Source: Coralloluteibacterium stylophorae
Lineage (GTDB): Bacteria > Pseudomonadota > Gammaproteobacteria > Xanthomonadales > Xanthomonadaceae
Length of the DNA stretch: 64,000 nucleotides
Assembly: GCF_018122625.2 (NCBI RefSeq)
Contig: NZ_JAGQFT020000011.1
Span: 92,425 to 156,424, forward strand
Reading direction: 5' to 3'
The position numbers and the translations under genes are program-made. Below are positions 18,364 through 33,217 of the stretch, in pieces. Within the stretch, counting starts at the first letter, position 1. Each line of letters opens with the position of its first letter. The notes under the pieces were generated by a model. That model was not told the origin of the DNA. It ran no database searches and saw nothing but the letters and a program-made list of their open reading frames with translations.

Positions 18364-18953
18364 GCGGCGGTGCGTTCCTTGTGGTGCGTGGATTCGTAGG
18401 CGGCGATGGCGTCGGCGCGGGCCAGCAGCCAGCCCATCTCGTCGACGCCCTGCATCAGACAGGTGCGGGCGAAGGCGTCCAGCGGGAAGGCGTGCGCCTC
18501 GCCCGCGGGGGTGCGCACGAGGCAGGCATCGATGTCGATGTCGAGTTCGTCGTCGGGCCGCGTCATCAGGTCCTGCACCACGGCCTCGTCGAGGACGATC
18601 GGCAGCAGGCCGTTCTTGGTCGCGTTGTTGCGGAAGATGTCCGCGATCTCGCTGGATATCACCGCGCGCAGGCCGAGGTCGACCAGCGCCCAGGGCGCAT
18701 GCTCGCGCGAGGAGCCGCAGCCGAAGTTGCGCCCGGCGACGAGCACCGCGCGGCCCGCGTTCTCCGGCCGGTTGAAGGCGAAGTCCGGGTTGGGCGCGCC
18801 GTCGGCGGCCCAGCGCCAGTCGTTGAAGGCGAAGCGGCCCAGGCCCTGGCGCTCGGTCGTCGACAGGAAGCGCGCGGGGATGATCTGGTCGGTGTCGATG
18901 TTCTGCTGCGGCAGCACCACGCTGGCCGAGCGCAGGCGGACGAAGGGGGGCAT
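18360..18953 (-). CDS. leuD: 3-isopropylmalate dehydratase small subunit
   Basis: 197-residue LeuD that pairs with LeuC to isomerise 2- to 3-isopropylmalate. It has the small-subunit motifs [31 protein letters not shown] and [14 protein letters not shown]. Start ATG 18953 overlaps the leuC stop by one base, and the stop overlaps the leuB start, so leuC-leuD-leuB are translationally coupled. Confidence 0.96.
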   Translation of the reverse strand: MPPFVRLRSASVVLPQQNIDTDQIIPARFLSTTERQGLGRFAFNDWRWAADGAPNPDFAFNRPENAGRAVLVAGRNFGCGSSREHAPWALVDLGLRAVISSEIADIFRNNATKNGLLPIVLDEAVVQDLMTRPDDELDIDIDACLVRTPAGEAHAFPLDAFARTCLMQGVDEMGWLLARADAIAAYESTHHKERTAA

Positions 18954-20365
18954 CAGGCGGCCTCCGGCTGGCGGGCGAGGGTGCGGGGGTCGACGACCTG
19001 GCCGGCGACGGCGCAGGCCGCCGCGGTCAGCGGCGAGGCGAGCATGGTGCGCGCGCCCTGGCCCTGGCGGCCCTCGAAGTTGCGGTTGCTGGTGCTCACC
19101 GCGAGCTGGCCGGGACCGACCAGGTCGCCGTTCATGGCGATGCACATCGAGCAGCCCGGCTCGCGCCACTCGGCGCCGGCGGCGCGCACGACCGCGTCGA
19201 TGCCCTCGGCCTCGGCGTCGCGCTTGACCGCCTCCGAGCCCGGCACCACCAGCATGCGCACGCGCGGGTGCACGCGCCTGCCGTCGAGCACCGCGGCGAC
19301 CTCGCGCATGTCGCTGAGGCGGCCGTTGGTGCAGGAGCCGACGAAGACCACGTCGACCGGCATGCCGGCCAGCGTCTCGCCCTCGCGCACCTGCATGTAG
19401 CCCATGCCCTTGCGCGCCGATGCGTCGGCGGCGGACGGGACCGGCGCGTCCACGGCCAGCGCCGTGCCCGGATGCGTGCCCCAGGTCAGGGTCGGGCGGA
19501 TCGCGGCGGCGTCGATCACCACCTCGCGGTCGAAGCGCGCGCCGGGATCGCTGACGAGCTTCGCCCACTCGGCCTTCGCCGCCTCGAAGGCCTCGCCCTT
19601 CGGTGCGCGCGGCGCGCGCGCGAGCCAGGCGAAGGTGGTCTCGTCCGGGGCGATCATGCCGGCGCGCGCGCCGGCCTCGATCGACATGTTGCACACGGTC
19701 ATGCGCGCGTCCATGTCGAGCGCGCGGATCACGCTGCCGCGGTATTCGATGACGTGCCCGGTGCCGCCGTTGACGCCGATCCGGCCGATCACGTGGAGGA
19801 TCAGGTCCTTGGCGCCCACCCCGGGCGCGAGCTCGCCGTCGACGGTGATCGACATCGTCTTCGGCCGCCGCTGCAGCAGGCATTGCGTGGCCAGCACGTG
19901 GCCGACCTCGCTGGTGCCGATGCCGAAGGCCAGCGCGCCGAAGGCGCCGTGGGTCGAGGTGTGGCTGTCGCCGCAGACGATGGTCATGCCCGGCTGGGTC
20001 AGGCCGAGCTCGGGCGCGACGACGTGGACGATGCCGCGCTCGGCCGAGCCGATGTCGAAGAGCTCGATGCCGTGAGTGGCGCAGTTCTCGCGCAGGCGCG
20101 CGACCTGCGCCTCCGACGCCGCGCTCGCGTACGGCAGGCGCCCGTCGGGCCCGGCCGGCAGGGTCGGCGTGGAGTGGTCGAGCGTGGCCTTGGTGCGGTC
20201 GGGCCGCCGCGGCGCGAGCCCGCGCGCGGCGAGCTCGCCGAAGGCCTGCGGCGAGGTGACCTCGTGGATCAGGTGCAGGTCGATGAACAGCACGGCCGGC
20301 GCGTCCGGCGTCTCGGGGACGACGACGTGGGCGTTCCAGAGTTTGTCGAAGAGGGTGGTGGGCAT
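18953..20365 (-). CDS. leuC: 3-isopropylmalate dehydratase large subunit
   Basis: 470-residue aconitase-family subunit carrying the [4Fe-4S] cluster. Cluster cysteines are visible in VGSCTNGR and in [12 protein letters not shown]; other blocks are [25 protein letters not shown] and the N-terminal [29 protein letters not shown] (family form). Length is normal. It follows leuA after a 100-base gap that contains the G-rich repeat element, the only sizeable break in the leu part of the operon besides ilvE-leuA. Confidence 0.96.
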   Translation of the reverse strand: MPTTLFDKLWNAHVVVPETPDAPAVLFIDLHLIHEVTSPQAFGELAARGLAPRRPDRTKATLDHSTPTLPAGPDGRLPYASAASEAQVARLRENCATHGIELFDIGSAERGIVHVVAPELGLTQPGMTIVCGDSHTSTHGAFGALAFGIGTSEVGHVLATQCLLQRRPKTMSITVDGELAPGVGAKDLILHVIGRIGVNGGTGHVIEYRGSVIRALDMDARMTVCNMSIEAGARAGMIAPDETTFAWLARAPRAPKGEAFEAAKAEWAKLVSDPGARFDREVVIDAAAIRPTLTWGTHPGTALAVDAPVPSAADASARKGMGYMQVREGETLAGMPVDVVFVGSCTNGRLSDMREVAAVLDGRRVHPRVRMLVVPGSEAVKRDAEAEGIDAVVRAAGAEWREPGCSMCIAMNGDLVGPGQLAVSTSNRNFEGRQGQGARTMLASPLTAAACAVAGQVVDPRTLARQPEAA

Positions 20366-20465
20366 GGTGGTCCGGCTGAAGCGGGAATGGGGAATCAGGA
20401 ATCAGGAATCGGGAATCGGGAATCGGGAAGGGAACGGGGAACTGGGAAGGAGGGCGACGGGGCGA

Positions 20466-22046
<1,581 letters not shown>

Positions 22047-22313
22047 GCGGGGCGGTCCTCGGTCGATGCGGTGCGCCGGGCGGCGGTGCGCGCGAGATGC
22101 GGTGCGGGAACGGGCGCGCGTCGCGCGCGCGGGAATGGCGGGGTCGCGGGCGATGCCCCGCGCGCGGGATGGGCGATCGTATCCCGCCGGCGCGTGCCCC
22201 ATCGGGAGCCGCGCGCGGGACTGCCGCCGCATGCAGGCGCACATGCGCATGCGGCGCGGGACCCGCAGGCGCGGGTTCGCGCGTGCGATCCGGCTACGTC
22301 GCCGGGCACGGCC

Positions 22314-23198
22314 TCAGGCGGCATGCGCCTGCGCTCCCGGGACGCGGGTCAGCCAGTGCTCGTGCGCGGGCGAGCCGCTGCGCACGATCGACAGGTAGCG
22401 CGCGCGGATCTCCGTGGCCACCGGCGCGTCGCCGAAACGACGCTCGTCCAGCGCGGCGACCGGCAGCACCTCGGCGGAGGTGCCGGCGAGGAAGACCTCG
22501 TCGGCCTCCTTCAGCTCGTCGAGCGGGACCGCGCGCGCGGTGGCGCCGGTGAGTTCGACGAGGGTGTCGCGGGTGATGCCCGGCAGCGCGTCGGGATGCG
22601 CCACCGCGACCACCGCGCCGTCCTTGACCATGAATACGTTGACGCCGGTGCATTCGACGACGAGGCCGTCGTCGTCGACGAATAGGGCGTCGTCGAAGCC
22701 GCGGCCGGCGGCCTCGCGCTTGGCCAGGATCGAGTTCACGTAGCTGCCGGCGAGCTTCAGCGGCGGCAGCGCGGCGGCGCGGTTGCGGCGCATCGGCGAC
22801 ACGGTCAGGCGCACCGGCTTCTCGCCCAGGTGCGGCGCCCACGGTACCGAGGCCACCATCAGGTGGCGCGACAGCGGGCCCACGTCGAGCCCGAGCGAGC
22901 CGGTGCCGTACCACAGCAGCGGCCGCACGTAGGCGTCGCGATGATGGTTGGCGCGCAGGACGGCGACGGTCGCCGCCGCCGCCTCGTTGGCATCGAAGGC
23001 GATGCCGAGCGCGTCGGCGCCGCGGCGCATGCGTTCGAGGTGTTCGCGCAGGCGGAACACCGCGGCGCCGTCGGGCGTCGCATAGCTGCGGATGCCCTCG
23101 AATACGGCGGTGCCGTAGTGCATGGCGTGGGTGGTCAGGGGTGCGGCGAGCTGGTCCTGGGGGACGAGGCGGCCGTCGAACCAGAGGCTCAGGGACAT
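22314..23198 (-). CDS. ilvE: Branched-chain amino acid aminotransferase (class IV)
   Basis: 294-residue PLP fold-type IV enzyme performing the last step to Val, Ile and Leu. Marks: MHYGTAVFEGIRSYATPDGAAVFRLREHLERM, the PLP-lysine region LKLAGSYVNSILAKREA, ECTGVNVFMVKDG and FLAGTSAEVLPV. The start MSLSLWFDGR at 23198 overlaps the ilvM stop by 10 bases. D-amino-acid transaminase and aminodeoxychorismate lyase are relatives, but operon position and the EGIRSY/GTSAEV blocks favour IlvE. Confidence 0.93.
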   Translation of the reverse strand: MSLSLWFDGRLVPQDQLAAPLTTHAMHYGTAVFEGIRSYATPDGAAVFRLREHLERMRRGADALGIAFDANEAAAATVAVLRANHHRDAYVRPLLWYGTGSLGLDVGPLSRHLMVASVPWAPHLGEKPVRLTVSPMRRNRAAALPPLKLAGSYVNSILAKREAAGRGFDDALFVDDDGLVVECTGVNVFMVKDGAVVAVAHPDALPGITRDTLVELTGATARAVPLDELKEADEVFLAGTSAEVLPVAALDERRFGDAPVATEIRARYLSIVRSGSPAHEHWLTRVPGAQAHAA

Positions 23199-23425
23199 GC
23201 GGTGATCTCCACTTGCAGGCAGTCGTGGTTCTTCTGCATCAGGTGTCGCAGCGGTTCGCAGGGACGGTCGCTTTCGACGGTGAGGCACAGGCGCCAGTGG
23301 CCGTCGGCGGGCGCGGGCGCGCCCTCGATCGCGCGCGGCGCGAAGCCGCGACGCTCGACCAGGCCGAGCGCGCGCAGCAGCGCGCCTTCGGACGGACGCA
23401 GCACCAGGTCAAGCCGATAGCGCAT
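23189..23425 (-). CDS. ilvM: Acetolactate synthase regulatory (ACT) subunit
   Basis: 78-residue ACT-domain protein ([20 protein letters not shown], then WRLCLTVESDRPCEPLRHLMQK). IlvM-type subunits bind the large subunit and set feedback sensitivity and activity. Its ATG lies 17 bases inside the end of ilvG, and its end overlaps ilvE by 10 bases, so the three are tightly coupled. Size and position match IlvM, not the longer IlvH. Confidence 0.88.
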   Translation of the reverse strand: MRYRLDLVLRPSEGALLRALGLVERRGFAPRAIEGAPAPADGHWRLCLTVESDRPCEPLRHLMQKNHDCLQVEITACP

Positions 23426-25153
23426 GCGCGCGGTCCTCCGCGGGCGCCGGTGCCGGCGGCGGCGCATCGAGCATGCTGCCGTTGGCATGGTTGGGCGGGA
23501 CCAGCGGCCACACGTTGGCGCGGATGTCGATGGCCACGTGCAGCAGCGCCGGCCCGGGCGAGGCGAGGAAGGCGTCGAGCGCCTGCTCGATCTCCTCGCG
23601 GTGCTCGATGCGCTGCGCGGGAATGCCGAACACCCGCGCCAGCGCACCGAAGTCCGGGTTGTCGGACAGATCGATCTCGCTGTAGCGCTCGGCGAAGAAC
23701 AGCTCCTGCCACTGACGGACCATGCCCAGCGCGGAGTTGTCGAGCAGCACCATCTTCAGCGGCAGGCGGCAGCGCGCGACGGTCGCCAGCTCCTGCACGT
23801 TCATCATGAAGCTGCCGTCGCCCGACACCAACACCACCGTGCGTTCCGGGCAGGCGAACTGCGCGCCCATCGCCGCCGGCAGGCCGAAGCCCATGGTGCC
23901 GAGCGCGCCGCTGGTCAGGTGGTTGCGCGGATGCGCAAGCTGCCAGTGCTGGGCCACCCACATCTGGTGCTGGCCGACGTCGCAGGCCACGACCGCATCC
24001 GCCGGCACGCGCTGCGACAGTCGCCGCAGCAGGGCCGGCGCATAGATGTCCCGGCCCGGCGCGTCGTAGCGGTTGGCGAAGCGCGCGCTGCGATCGCTGC
24101 AGGTCGCGCGCCACGCATCGCAGCGGCTGCGCGCGGCGGCGAGCCTGCGCAGCGCCGCGCCGACCTCGCCGTGGATGGCGATGTCGGCGGCGCGCAGCTT
24201 GCCGATCTCGCTGGCGTCGGCGTCGAGATGGACGATGCGGGCCTGCGGCGCGAAACCATCGAGCCTGCCGGTGGCGCGGTCGTCGAACCGTGCGCCGACC
24301 ACGATCAGGAGGTCGGCCTCCTGCACCGCCATGTTCGCCGCGCGGCTGCCGTGCATGCCGAGCATGCCCAGCAGGCAGGGATGCCCGGTCGGTAGTGCGC
24401 CGAGGCCGCGCAGGGTGAGCACGGTCGGCAGCGCGGTGGCATCGACGAAGGCGCGGAACACGTCGACGGCATCGGCCAGGGCGATCCCGCCGCCGCCGTA
24501 GACCACCGGGCGCTCGGCCTGGGCGATGGCGGCGATGGCCTCGAGCAGCGCCGCGTCCGCAGCCGCCGGCGGCGAGGTGGCGGTGCGCGGGCGGTGCGGC
24601 GCGAGCCCCGAGGCGTCCGCCAGCTGCACGTCCTTGGGCAGGTCGATCAGCACCGGCCCGGGACGTCCCTCGCGGGCGATGCGGAAGGCCTCGGCCACCG
24701 CCTCGGGCAGGTCCTCGACCCGCCGCACCAGGAAGCTGTGCTTGACGATCGGCATGGTCAGCCCGAACACGTCGAGCTCCTGGAAGGCGTCGGTGCCGAG
24801 CAGCGGCGTGGCGACCTGGCCAGTCACCACCACCATCGGCACCGAATCGACGAAGGCATCGGCGATGCCGGTCACGAGGTTGGATGCGCCGGGTCCGGAG
24901 GTCGCCACGCACACGCCGACCCGGCCGCTGGCGCGGGCGTAGCCGTTCGCCGCCAGCGCCGCGCCCTGTTCGTGGCGCACCAGGATGTGGCGCAGCGGCG
25001 CGTCCACCAGCGCGTCGTAGAACGGCATGATCGTGCCGCCGGGGTAGCCGAACAGCAGGTCGACGCCTTCGGCCTCCATGGCACGCGCGAGCCACTGCGC
25101 GCCGTTGGCCGGTGCCGGCCGCGCCGTGGGCGTGGCGTCGGCGGCCAGCGCGT

Positions 25154-25157
<4 letters not shown>
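23409..25157 (-). CDS. ilvG: Acetolactate synthase large (catalytic) subunit
   Basis: 582-residue ThDP- and FAD-dependent synthase making acetolactate and acetohydroxybutyrate. The activating Glu is in [18 protein letters not shown], followed by [20 protein letters not shown]; the ThDP-magnesium motif is [31 protein letters not shown] (GDG...N form). ATG 25157 overlaps the ilvC stop (ATGA). The short extension at both ends is low-complexity. The full ILV2-family length indicates a functional gene, not the frameshifted ilvG of E. coli K-12. Confidence 0.95.
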
Positions 25158-26161
<1,004 letters not shown>

Positions 26162-26172
26162 GGCGGTTCCTT

Positions 26173-27879
26173 TCAGTCGACGGGAGTGAGGGTGTGGGCG
26201 ATCGCAGGGGCCGGCGCGCGCGCCGGGCGCAGCGCGGAGGGCGTGGTCACGGCGCCGCGCGAGGCGGAGCCGACCAGCTGTGCGTACTTGGCGAGCGCGC
26301 CGCGGGTCACGCGCGGGGCGAGCGCGGCGGGCGTGCGCGAGGCGAGGTCGGCGGCGACGTCGATGCGCCGCGCGGCGGCGTCGATGGTCACCACGTCGCC
26401 CTCGCGCAGCCGCGCGAGCGGGCCGCCGCGCGCGGCCTCGGGCGCGAGGTGGCCGACCATGAATCCGCGGGTGGCGCCGGAGAAGCGGCCGTCGGTGACC
26501 AGCGCCACCTCGTCGCCCAGGCCCTGGCCGACCAAGGCCGCGGTGACCGCCAGCATCTCGCGCATCCCGGGGCCGCCGGCGGGGCCTTCGAAGCGGATGA
26601 CGACGACGTCGCCCGGGCGGATCGCGCGCGCCTGCACCGCGGCGAAGGCGGCGTCCTCGGAATCGAACACCCGCGCCGGGCCGCTGTGGCGGCTGCGGCC
26701 GTGGCCGGCGAGCTTGAGGATGCAGCCCTCCGGCGCCAGGTCGCCGTACAGGATGGCGTAGCCGCCGACCGGCTTGAGCGGAGCGGCGACGGGGCGGATC
26801 GCATCCTGCGCCGGATCGCCCGCGGGCGCGGCGTCGGTCTCGGCGAACAGGCCGCGGCCGGTCACCGTCGGCACGTCCTCGACCAGGCCGGCCTCGCGCA
26901 GCGCGCGCGCCACCAGCGCGGTGCCGCCGAAGGCGAACATCTCCGCGGCGGTGTAGCGTCCGCCGGGCTTGAGGTCGGCGATGACCGGCGTCGACGCCGC
27001 CGCCTGGAACTCCTCGAGGTCGAAGGCCACGCCGGCCTCGTGCGCGATCGCCAGCAGGTGCAGGGCGGCATTGGTCGAGCCGGCGGTGGCCGACACCGCG
27101 TGCGCCGCGTTGCGCAGCGACGCCGACGTGACCAGGTCGCGACCGCGCGGGCCGCCGTCGCGGATCTGGCGCATCACGATGTCGCCGCAGCGGCGCGCGG
27201 CGGCGGGCTTGTCCGGATGCACCGCCGGGATGTCGTTGTCGCCCATCGGCGACATGCCGAGGAAGGTCAGCACCATCGCCATGGTGTTGGCCGTGTACTG
27301 CCCGCCGCAGGCGCCGGCGCCCGGGCAGGCGGCGCGCTCGACCTCGGCGAGTTCGGCGTCGTCGATGCGTCCCGCGGCATGCGCGCCGACCGCCTCGAAC
27401 ACGTCCTGCACGGTCAGCGCCTTGCCGCGGCAGCGCCCGGGCATGATCGTGCCGCCGTAGAGCACGGTGCCCGGCAGGTCCAGCCGCGCCAGCGCCATCG
27501 CCGCGGCGGGGATGGTCTTGTCGCAGCCGCACAGCAGCACCACGCCGTCGAGGCAGTGGCCGCTGACCGCGAGCTCGATGGAGTCGGCGATGGTCTCGCG
27601 CGAGGCCAGCGAGGCGCGCATGCCGTCGGAGCCCATGGCGATGCCGTCGGTCACCGCGATGGTGTTGAACTCGACCGGCGTGCCGCCGGCGGCGCGGATG
27701 CCGTCCTTGGCGTGCTGCGCCAGCTCGCGGAGGGTGAGGTTGCAGGGGCTGACGTCGGACCAGGTGTGGACCACCGCGATCATCGGCCGCGCGATGGCGG
27801 CGTCGTCCAGGCCGGTGGCGCGGAGCATGGCCCGCGCCGGGGCGCGGGCGGGTCCTGACTTGATGGCGTCGCTGTTCAA
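26173..27879 (-). CDS. ilvD: Dihydroxy-acid dehydratase
   Basis: 568-residue Fe-S dehydratase of the IlvD/Edd family. Visible: [69 protein letters not shown] and [20 protein letters not shown]. It is the shorter IlvD type. The start is read as TTG 27879 because [13 protein letters not shown] is the conserved family N-terminus (usual form MxSDxIKxGPxRAP); no ATG/GTG is suitably placed and no good Shine-Dalgarno is seen. First structural gene after the ilvL attenuator, about 40 bases past the terminator hairpin. Confidence 0.94.
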   Translation of the reverse strand: MNSDAIKSGPARAPARAMLRATGLDDAAIARPMIAVVHTWSDVSPCNLTLRELAQHAKDGIRAAGGTPVEFNTIAVTDGIAMGSDGMRASLASRETIADSIELAVSGHCLDGVVLLCGCDKTIPAAAMALARLDLPGTVLYGGTIMPGRCRGKALTVQDVFEAVGAHAAGRIDDAELAEVERAACPGAGACGGQYTANTMAMVLTFLGMSPMGDNDIPAVHPDKPAAARRCGDIVMRQIRDGGPRGRDLVTSASLRNAAHAVSATAGSTNAALHLLAIAHEAGVAFDLEEFQAAASTPVIADLKPGGRYTAAEMFAFGGTALVARALREAGLVEDVPTVTGRGLFAETDAAPAGDPAQDAIRPVAAPLKPVGGYAILYGDLAPEGCILKLAGHGRSRHSGPARVFDSEDAAFAAVQARAIRPGDVVVIRFEGPAGGPGMREMLAVTAALVGQGLGDEVALVTDGRFSGATRGFMVGHLAPEAARGGPLARLREGDVVTIDAAARRIDVAADLASRTPAALAPRVTRGALAKYAQLVGSASRGAVTTPSALRPARAPAPAIAHTLTPVD

Positions 27880-27916
27880 GGCTGGCTGTCCTGGAGGAGG
27901 AAATTTCCAGGGCCAG

Positions 27917-27955
27917 AAACGAGAAAACCCCGCGCCGTGTCCGGTGCGGGGTTTT
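27917..27955 (-). terminator. ilv operon attenuator (rho-independent terminator)
   Basis: On the minus strand a stem CCCCGC/GCGGGG (27951-27946 with 27933-27928), one mismatch, then three more pairs and a GACA loop, is preceded by AAAA and followed by TTTTCTCGTTT. It lies 33 bases after the stop of the leader peptide and before ilvD, the textbook place for a transcription attenuator. Confidence 0.8.
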
Positions 27956-27988
27956 CGTTCTGACCTGGTGCTGCGTTGTTTCAGTCGG

Positions 27989-28126
27989 TCACGACGATCC
28001 CGCCCCTGGCGAGGTAATAAGGAGAAGCGGAAGGAGTACGAGGGACGCGGGCGGGACGGCCACCGCGACGACGGACGCGCGCCGGACGGCGCGGTCGAAC
28101 GTCTGCGGCAGTGCGTCAAGATTCAT
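27989..28126 (-). CDS. ilvL: ilv operon leader peptide
   Basis: 45-codon reading frame starting [10 protein letters not shown] and ending GAGSS-TGA. Residues 19-37 hold 12 branched-chain residues out of 19 (VVAVAV, then LVLLPLLLI), so ribosomes would stall when charged Val, Leu or Ile tRNA is short. With the terminator at 27917-27955 this is a classical attenuation system covering all three amino acids. No Shine-Dalgarno precedes the ATG, and the best promoter places the transcription start at or within a few bases of it, so the leader may be translated from a leaderless transcript. Confidence 0.82.
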   Translation of the reverse strand: MNLDALPQTFDRAVRRASVVAVAVPPASLVLLPLLLITSPGAGSS

Positions 28127-28133
28127 GTTGCCG

Positions 28134-28163
28134 ACCTAAGCACGGCCGGATTGGACGCGTCAA
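28134..28163 (-). promoter_or_regulatory. Candidate promoter for the ilvL-ilv-leu operon
   Basis: On the minus strand a -35 TTGACG (28163-28158) is followed after 17-18 bases by CTTAGG/TTAGGT (28140-28134), a weak -10. The predicted start falls near 28127, next to the ilvL ATG at 28126. Confidence 0.45.
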
Positions 28164-28416
28164 CGCGGTGTGGCGATGCTGGTGCCGGGAGACGCGTGCC
28201 TCGTCGTCGGAAAGCCGGTCGCAGCAAGGATTCCTGCGCGGGTGCGCCGTTCGTCGGTGCGGCCGGAGGGGCGGCCGATGTCGCCGTCCTCGGCACCGAT
28301 CTGCGCGGATCGCGGCCACCCGGCTGCCGTCGCCTGAACGCGGTCACGCCCTTCGCGACCGCATCATCGCCTCGCACGTACCACAGCACCTGTCACGAAA
28401 GATCCCGGAGTTCCCC

Positions 28417-29013
28417 ATGTTCACCCGCCACCGCTGGTTCGGCCTCGTCGCCGTCCTGCTGTTCCTCGGTGCGCTCGCCGGCTGCGCCACCGGCCCGGCC
28501 ATCCGCACCGAGACCGATCCCGAGGCCGACTTCGGCCGCTATCGCAGCTTCGCCTTCTATTCGCCGCTGGCGATGAACTCCGAGGGCTATGCCTCGTTCG
28601 CCACCGAGCGCGCCAAGGCCGCCGCGCGGCGGGAGATGGAGGCCCGCGGCTACGTCTACGACGAGGCCGACCCGGACCTCTGGGTCAACATCAATACCTA
28701 CATGCAGCAGCGCACCGACGTGTACACCGTGCCCGACGTGGACTACGGCTACTACTACAGCTATCGCGCACGGTCCTACATCGCGGTGCCGTACTGGCGC
28801 GATCGCACCGAGGTCAGCCGCTACACCGAGGGCACGATCAACATCGACATCGTGGACGTCGCCCGCAACCGCCTGGTCTGGGAAGGCATCTCGGTCGGCC
28901 GGGTCGGGCGCATGCGTTCGCCGGACGAGCGCGGGGCGCGGCTCGACCAGGGCATCTCCGAGATCTTCGCCCAGTATCCCTACCGGGCGGGGGCGCGCGG
29001 TCCGGTGATGTGA
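28417..29013 (+). CDS. DUF4136 lipoprotein
   Basis: 198-residue lipoprotein with signal FGLVAVLLFLGALAGC (lipobox LAGC). The mature part has the DUF4136 pattern: DFGRYRSFAFY near the start, ARREMEARGY, DPDLWVNINTYMQQ, and a late segment GTINIDIVDVARNRLVWEGISVGRV. These periplasmic or outer-membrane-anchored proteins have no known function. ATG 28417 is preceded by GGAG at 28407-28410. It diverges from the ilv leader across about 290 bases and ends against a hairpin shared with the convergent HDOD gene. Confidence 0.88.
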   Translation: MFTRHRWFGLVAVLLFLGALAGCATGPAIRTETDPEADFGRYRSFAFYSPLAMNSEGYASFATERAKAAARREMEARGYVYDEADPDLWVNINTYMQQRTDVYTVPDVDYGYYYSYRARSYIAVPYWRDRTEVSRYTEGTINIDIVDVARNRLVWEGISVGRVGRMRSPDERGARLDQGISEIFAQYPYRAGARGPVM

Positions 29014-29019
29014 GCCGGC

Positions 29020-29048
29020 GCGGACGCGGGAACCGTGCCCGCGTCCGC
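29020..29048. terminator. Hairpin between convergent DUF4136 and HDOD genes
   Basis: A perfect 11-bp stem GCGGACGCGGG / CCCGCGTCCGC with a 7-base loop sits exactly between the two stops. It lacks a U-run, so it is either a weak bidirectional terminator or a 3'-end protecting hairpin. Confidence 0.55.
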
Positions 29049-29049
29049 C

Positions 29050-30174
29050 TCAGTCGAGCGCCGTCAGTTCCAGCGGGTCGCCCGGCATCGCCGCCAGTTC
29101 CTCGGCCATGCGCTCCCACTGCGGAACGCGTCCGCTCAGGCCGAGGTTGGCCAGGTAGGCATGGTCCAGCGGGTAGCCGGACGCCAGCGAGGTGGCGACG
29201 TGCACGGCGCCGCCGATCCAGAACCCGCGGAAGTGGCTGCGGCTCGGCTCCCTCTGGTTGGCGACCGCTTCCACGATCGGCATCGGCAGCCCCCACAGGC
29301 CGAGCAGGTAGGCGCCGGCCTCGGCGTAATGCGGGCCGCGCGAGACCGTGCCGGTGCCGTCGGCGTTCGGGATGCGCACGCCCGGCAGCAGCATGCCGAC
29401 CTCCGCGACCACCGCCGCGGTGGCCGCGAGGTCGGCGCTCGGGCCTTGCAGCAGGCGGCTGGCCAGGCGCGATGCGACGAGGCCGCGGCGGCTCAGCGCG
29501 TCGCGGTCGATGCCCGGCGGCGGCTGCAGCGAGAAGATCTCTCCGGCCAGCACCAGGCGCCGGATCGAGTCGTAGCCGATCCGCACCACCGCCGAGCGGA
29601 TGTCGGCCACCTTGCGGCTGAAGGCGAAGTAGGCGGAGTTGCACAGCCGCAGCACCTTGGCCGCGGTGACCGGGTCCTGGGCGATCAGCGCGGTGACGGT
29701 GCGCGCAGTCGTGCGCGGGTCCTCGAGCTTGCGGTGCAGCTCCAGGTACAGCCGCGGCGGCGGCGGAAGCGCGCCGATGCGGCCGATCGTCTCCCTGAGG
29801 TCGGGCGCGTCGAGCAGTTCCTGCAGCTCGACCACGTTCTCCACCGCGGCGACCAACTCGTCGGCCAGGATCGGCCGGCGCATGAAGCGGTGAGTGTTCT
29901 CCAGCGCGCGCAGCGCGTTCGGCTCCTCGCCCTCGTCGAGCAGGAGGATCCGCACCGCGCGCGGATTGCGCAGGCGCGCGGCCTGCAGGAGGTCGACGCC
30001 GCCGGGTGCGTGCGCGTCGGCGACCACCACGTCCGCCGCATCGAAGGCGGAGCCGGAACCCGCGGCGGCGGGATCGGCCTTCCACTCGACCTGCCAGTCG
30101 ACCCCGAACTCCCCCAGCGCCTGGGCGAGTTCGGCATCGGCGCCTTCGGCCCTGGCCGCGATCAGTACCCGCAC
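29050..30174 (-). CDS. HDOD domain protein with receiver-like N-terminus
   Basis: 374-residue paralogue of the protein at 16030-17175, with the same layout: receiver-like N-terminus (MRVLIAARAEG; DVVVADAHAPGG, where an Asp is kept in the acceptor region) and HDOD domain (IGALPPPPRLYLELHRKL; VTAAKVLRLCNSAYFAF; YAEAGAYLLGLWGLPMPIVEAVANQ). The two differ in the receiver acceptor site, suggesting one may still be phosphorylatable. Likely a signalling regulator. It lies 103 bases downstream of ppa on the same strand and could be the last gene of that transcript. Confidence 0.82.
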   Translation of the reverse strand: MRVLIAARAEGADAELAQALGEFGVDWQVEWKADPAAAGSGSAFDAADVVVADAHAPGGVDLLQAARLRNPRAVRILLLDEGEEPNALRALENTHRFMRRPILADELVAAVENVVELQELLDAPDLRETIGRIGALPPPPRLYLELHRKLEDPRTTARTVTALIAQDPVTAAKVLRLCNSAYFAFSRKVADIRSAVVRIGYDSIRRLVLAGEIFSLQPPPGIDRDALSRRGLVASRLASRLLQGPSADLAATAAVVAEVGMLLPGVRIPNADGTGTVSRGPHYAEAGAYLLGLWGLPMPIVEAVANQREPSRSHFRGFWIGGAVHVATSLASGYPLDHAYLANLGLSGRVPQWERMAEELAAMPGDPLELTALD

Positions 30175-30277
30175 GTGTCCCCCGGAAGCTCGTACCGGGC
30201 CGGGATCGATGCGCGCCGGCGCCGGGGGCGCGAGTCTAGCAGCGCCGCCCGCACCGCTGCGCGGGCCGGCGCCGGGT

Positions 30278-30805
30278 TCAGGCCTTGGCCCGCTCGACCG
30301 AGTCGAGGAGGATGCGCCTGGCCTCGTCGGCCTTGCCCCAGCCTTCGATCTTGACCCACTTGCCCTTCTCGAGGTCCTTGTAGTGCTCGAAGAAGTGGCC
30401 GATGCGCTCGAGCCAGTGGTTGGACACCTGTTCGATGTCCTCGATGTGCGCGTAGCCGGCGAAGATCTTGGACACCGGCACCGCCAGGATCTTCTCGTCG
30501 CTGCCGGCCTCGTCGCTCATCTTCAGCACGCCGACCGGGCGACAGCGCACCACCGAGCCCGGCACCAGCGGCAGCGGCAGCACGACCAGCACGTCGGCCG
30601 GATCGCCGTCGCCGCAGAGCGTGTTCGGCACGTAGCCGTAGTTGCAGGGATAGCGCATGGGGGTCGAGAGGATGCGGTCGACGAAGATCGCGCCGCTCGC
30701 CTTGTCGACCTCGTACTTGACCGGCTCGGAGTCCTTCGGGATCTCGATGACGACGTTGATCTCGTTGGGGACGTCGTTGCCGGTGGGGACGAGATGCAGG
30801 CCCAT
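30278..30805 (-). CDS. ppa: Inorganic pyrophosphatase (family I, soluble)
   Basis: 175-residue cytoplasmic Mg2+-dependent pyrophosphatase. Active-site blocks: [47 protein letters not shown] (metal Asp cluster) and KILAVPV. Length is that of bacterial family I enzymes. It lies 128 bases downstream of the membrane pyrophosphatase gene on the same strand, so the cell has both a wasteful and an energy-saving PPi sink in one locus. Confidence 0.95.
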   Translation of the reverse strand: MGLHLVPTGNDVPNEINVVIEIPKDSEPVKYEVDKASGAIFVDRILSTPMRYPCNYGYVPNTLCGDGDPADVLVVLPLPLVPGSVVRCRPVGVLKMSDEAGSDEKILAVPVSKIFAGYAHIEDIEQVSNHWLERIGHFFEHYKDLEKGKWVKIEGWGKADEARRILLDSVERAKA

Positions 30806-30933
30806 GTGGACTCCTTAGGATGCGGGGGAAGGCGCCGGCATCGCCGCGCGCTTCGGGGCCGGCAATGATAGGTCATGCCGCTGATGCGCCGCAGCAACCG
30901 CAAAGCGCCCGCCGGCGCCGCGCAGGCGACGCC

Positions 30934-32985
<2,052 letters not shown>

Positions 32986-33217
32986 GGTTCTCTCCGTGTC
33001 GATGCTCGGGAACGGGGACGCACGGAGGAGGCGTCCGCCCGGCGCGGCGCGCCGGACCGTCGGGCCGGGATGGGTGGAGCGCTTCCCGGACACGCACGCC
33101 GGAACCGTTCGACCACTCGAGGGCGCCGCCCCAGCGGCGCCGCGAGCCGAGTATGTCGAGTCGCCGTGCCCGCAGCCACGCTGCACCCGCAGCATCGCCG
33201 CCGGGGCGGGGCGCGGA

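Noticed and set aside
20383..20448. GGGAATC tandem as a CRISPR-like or phase-variable coding repeat
   Set aside because: Units are 7-8 bases and not in an open reading frame start; it fits an intergenic Xanthomonadaceae repeat, so no phase-variation claim is made.
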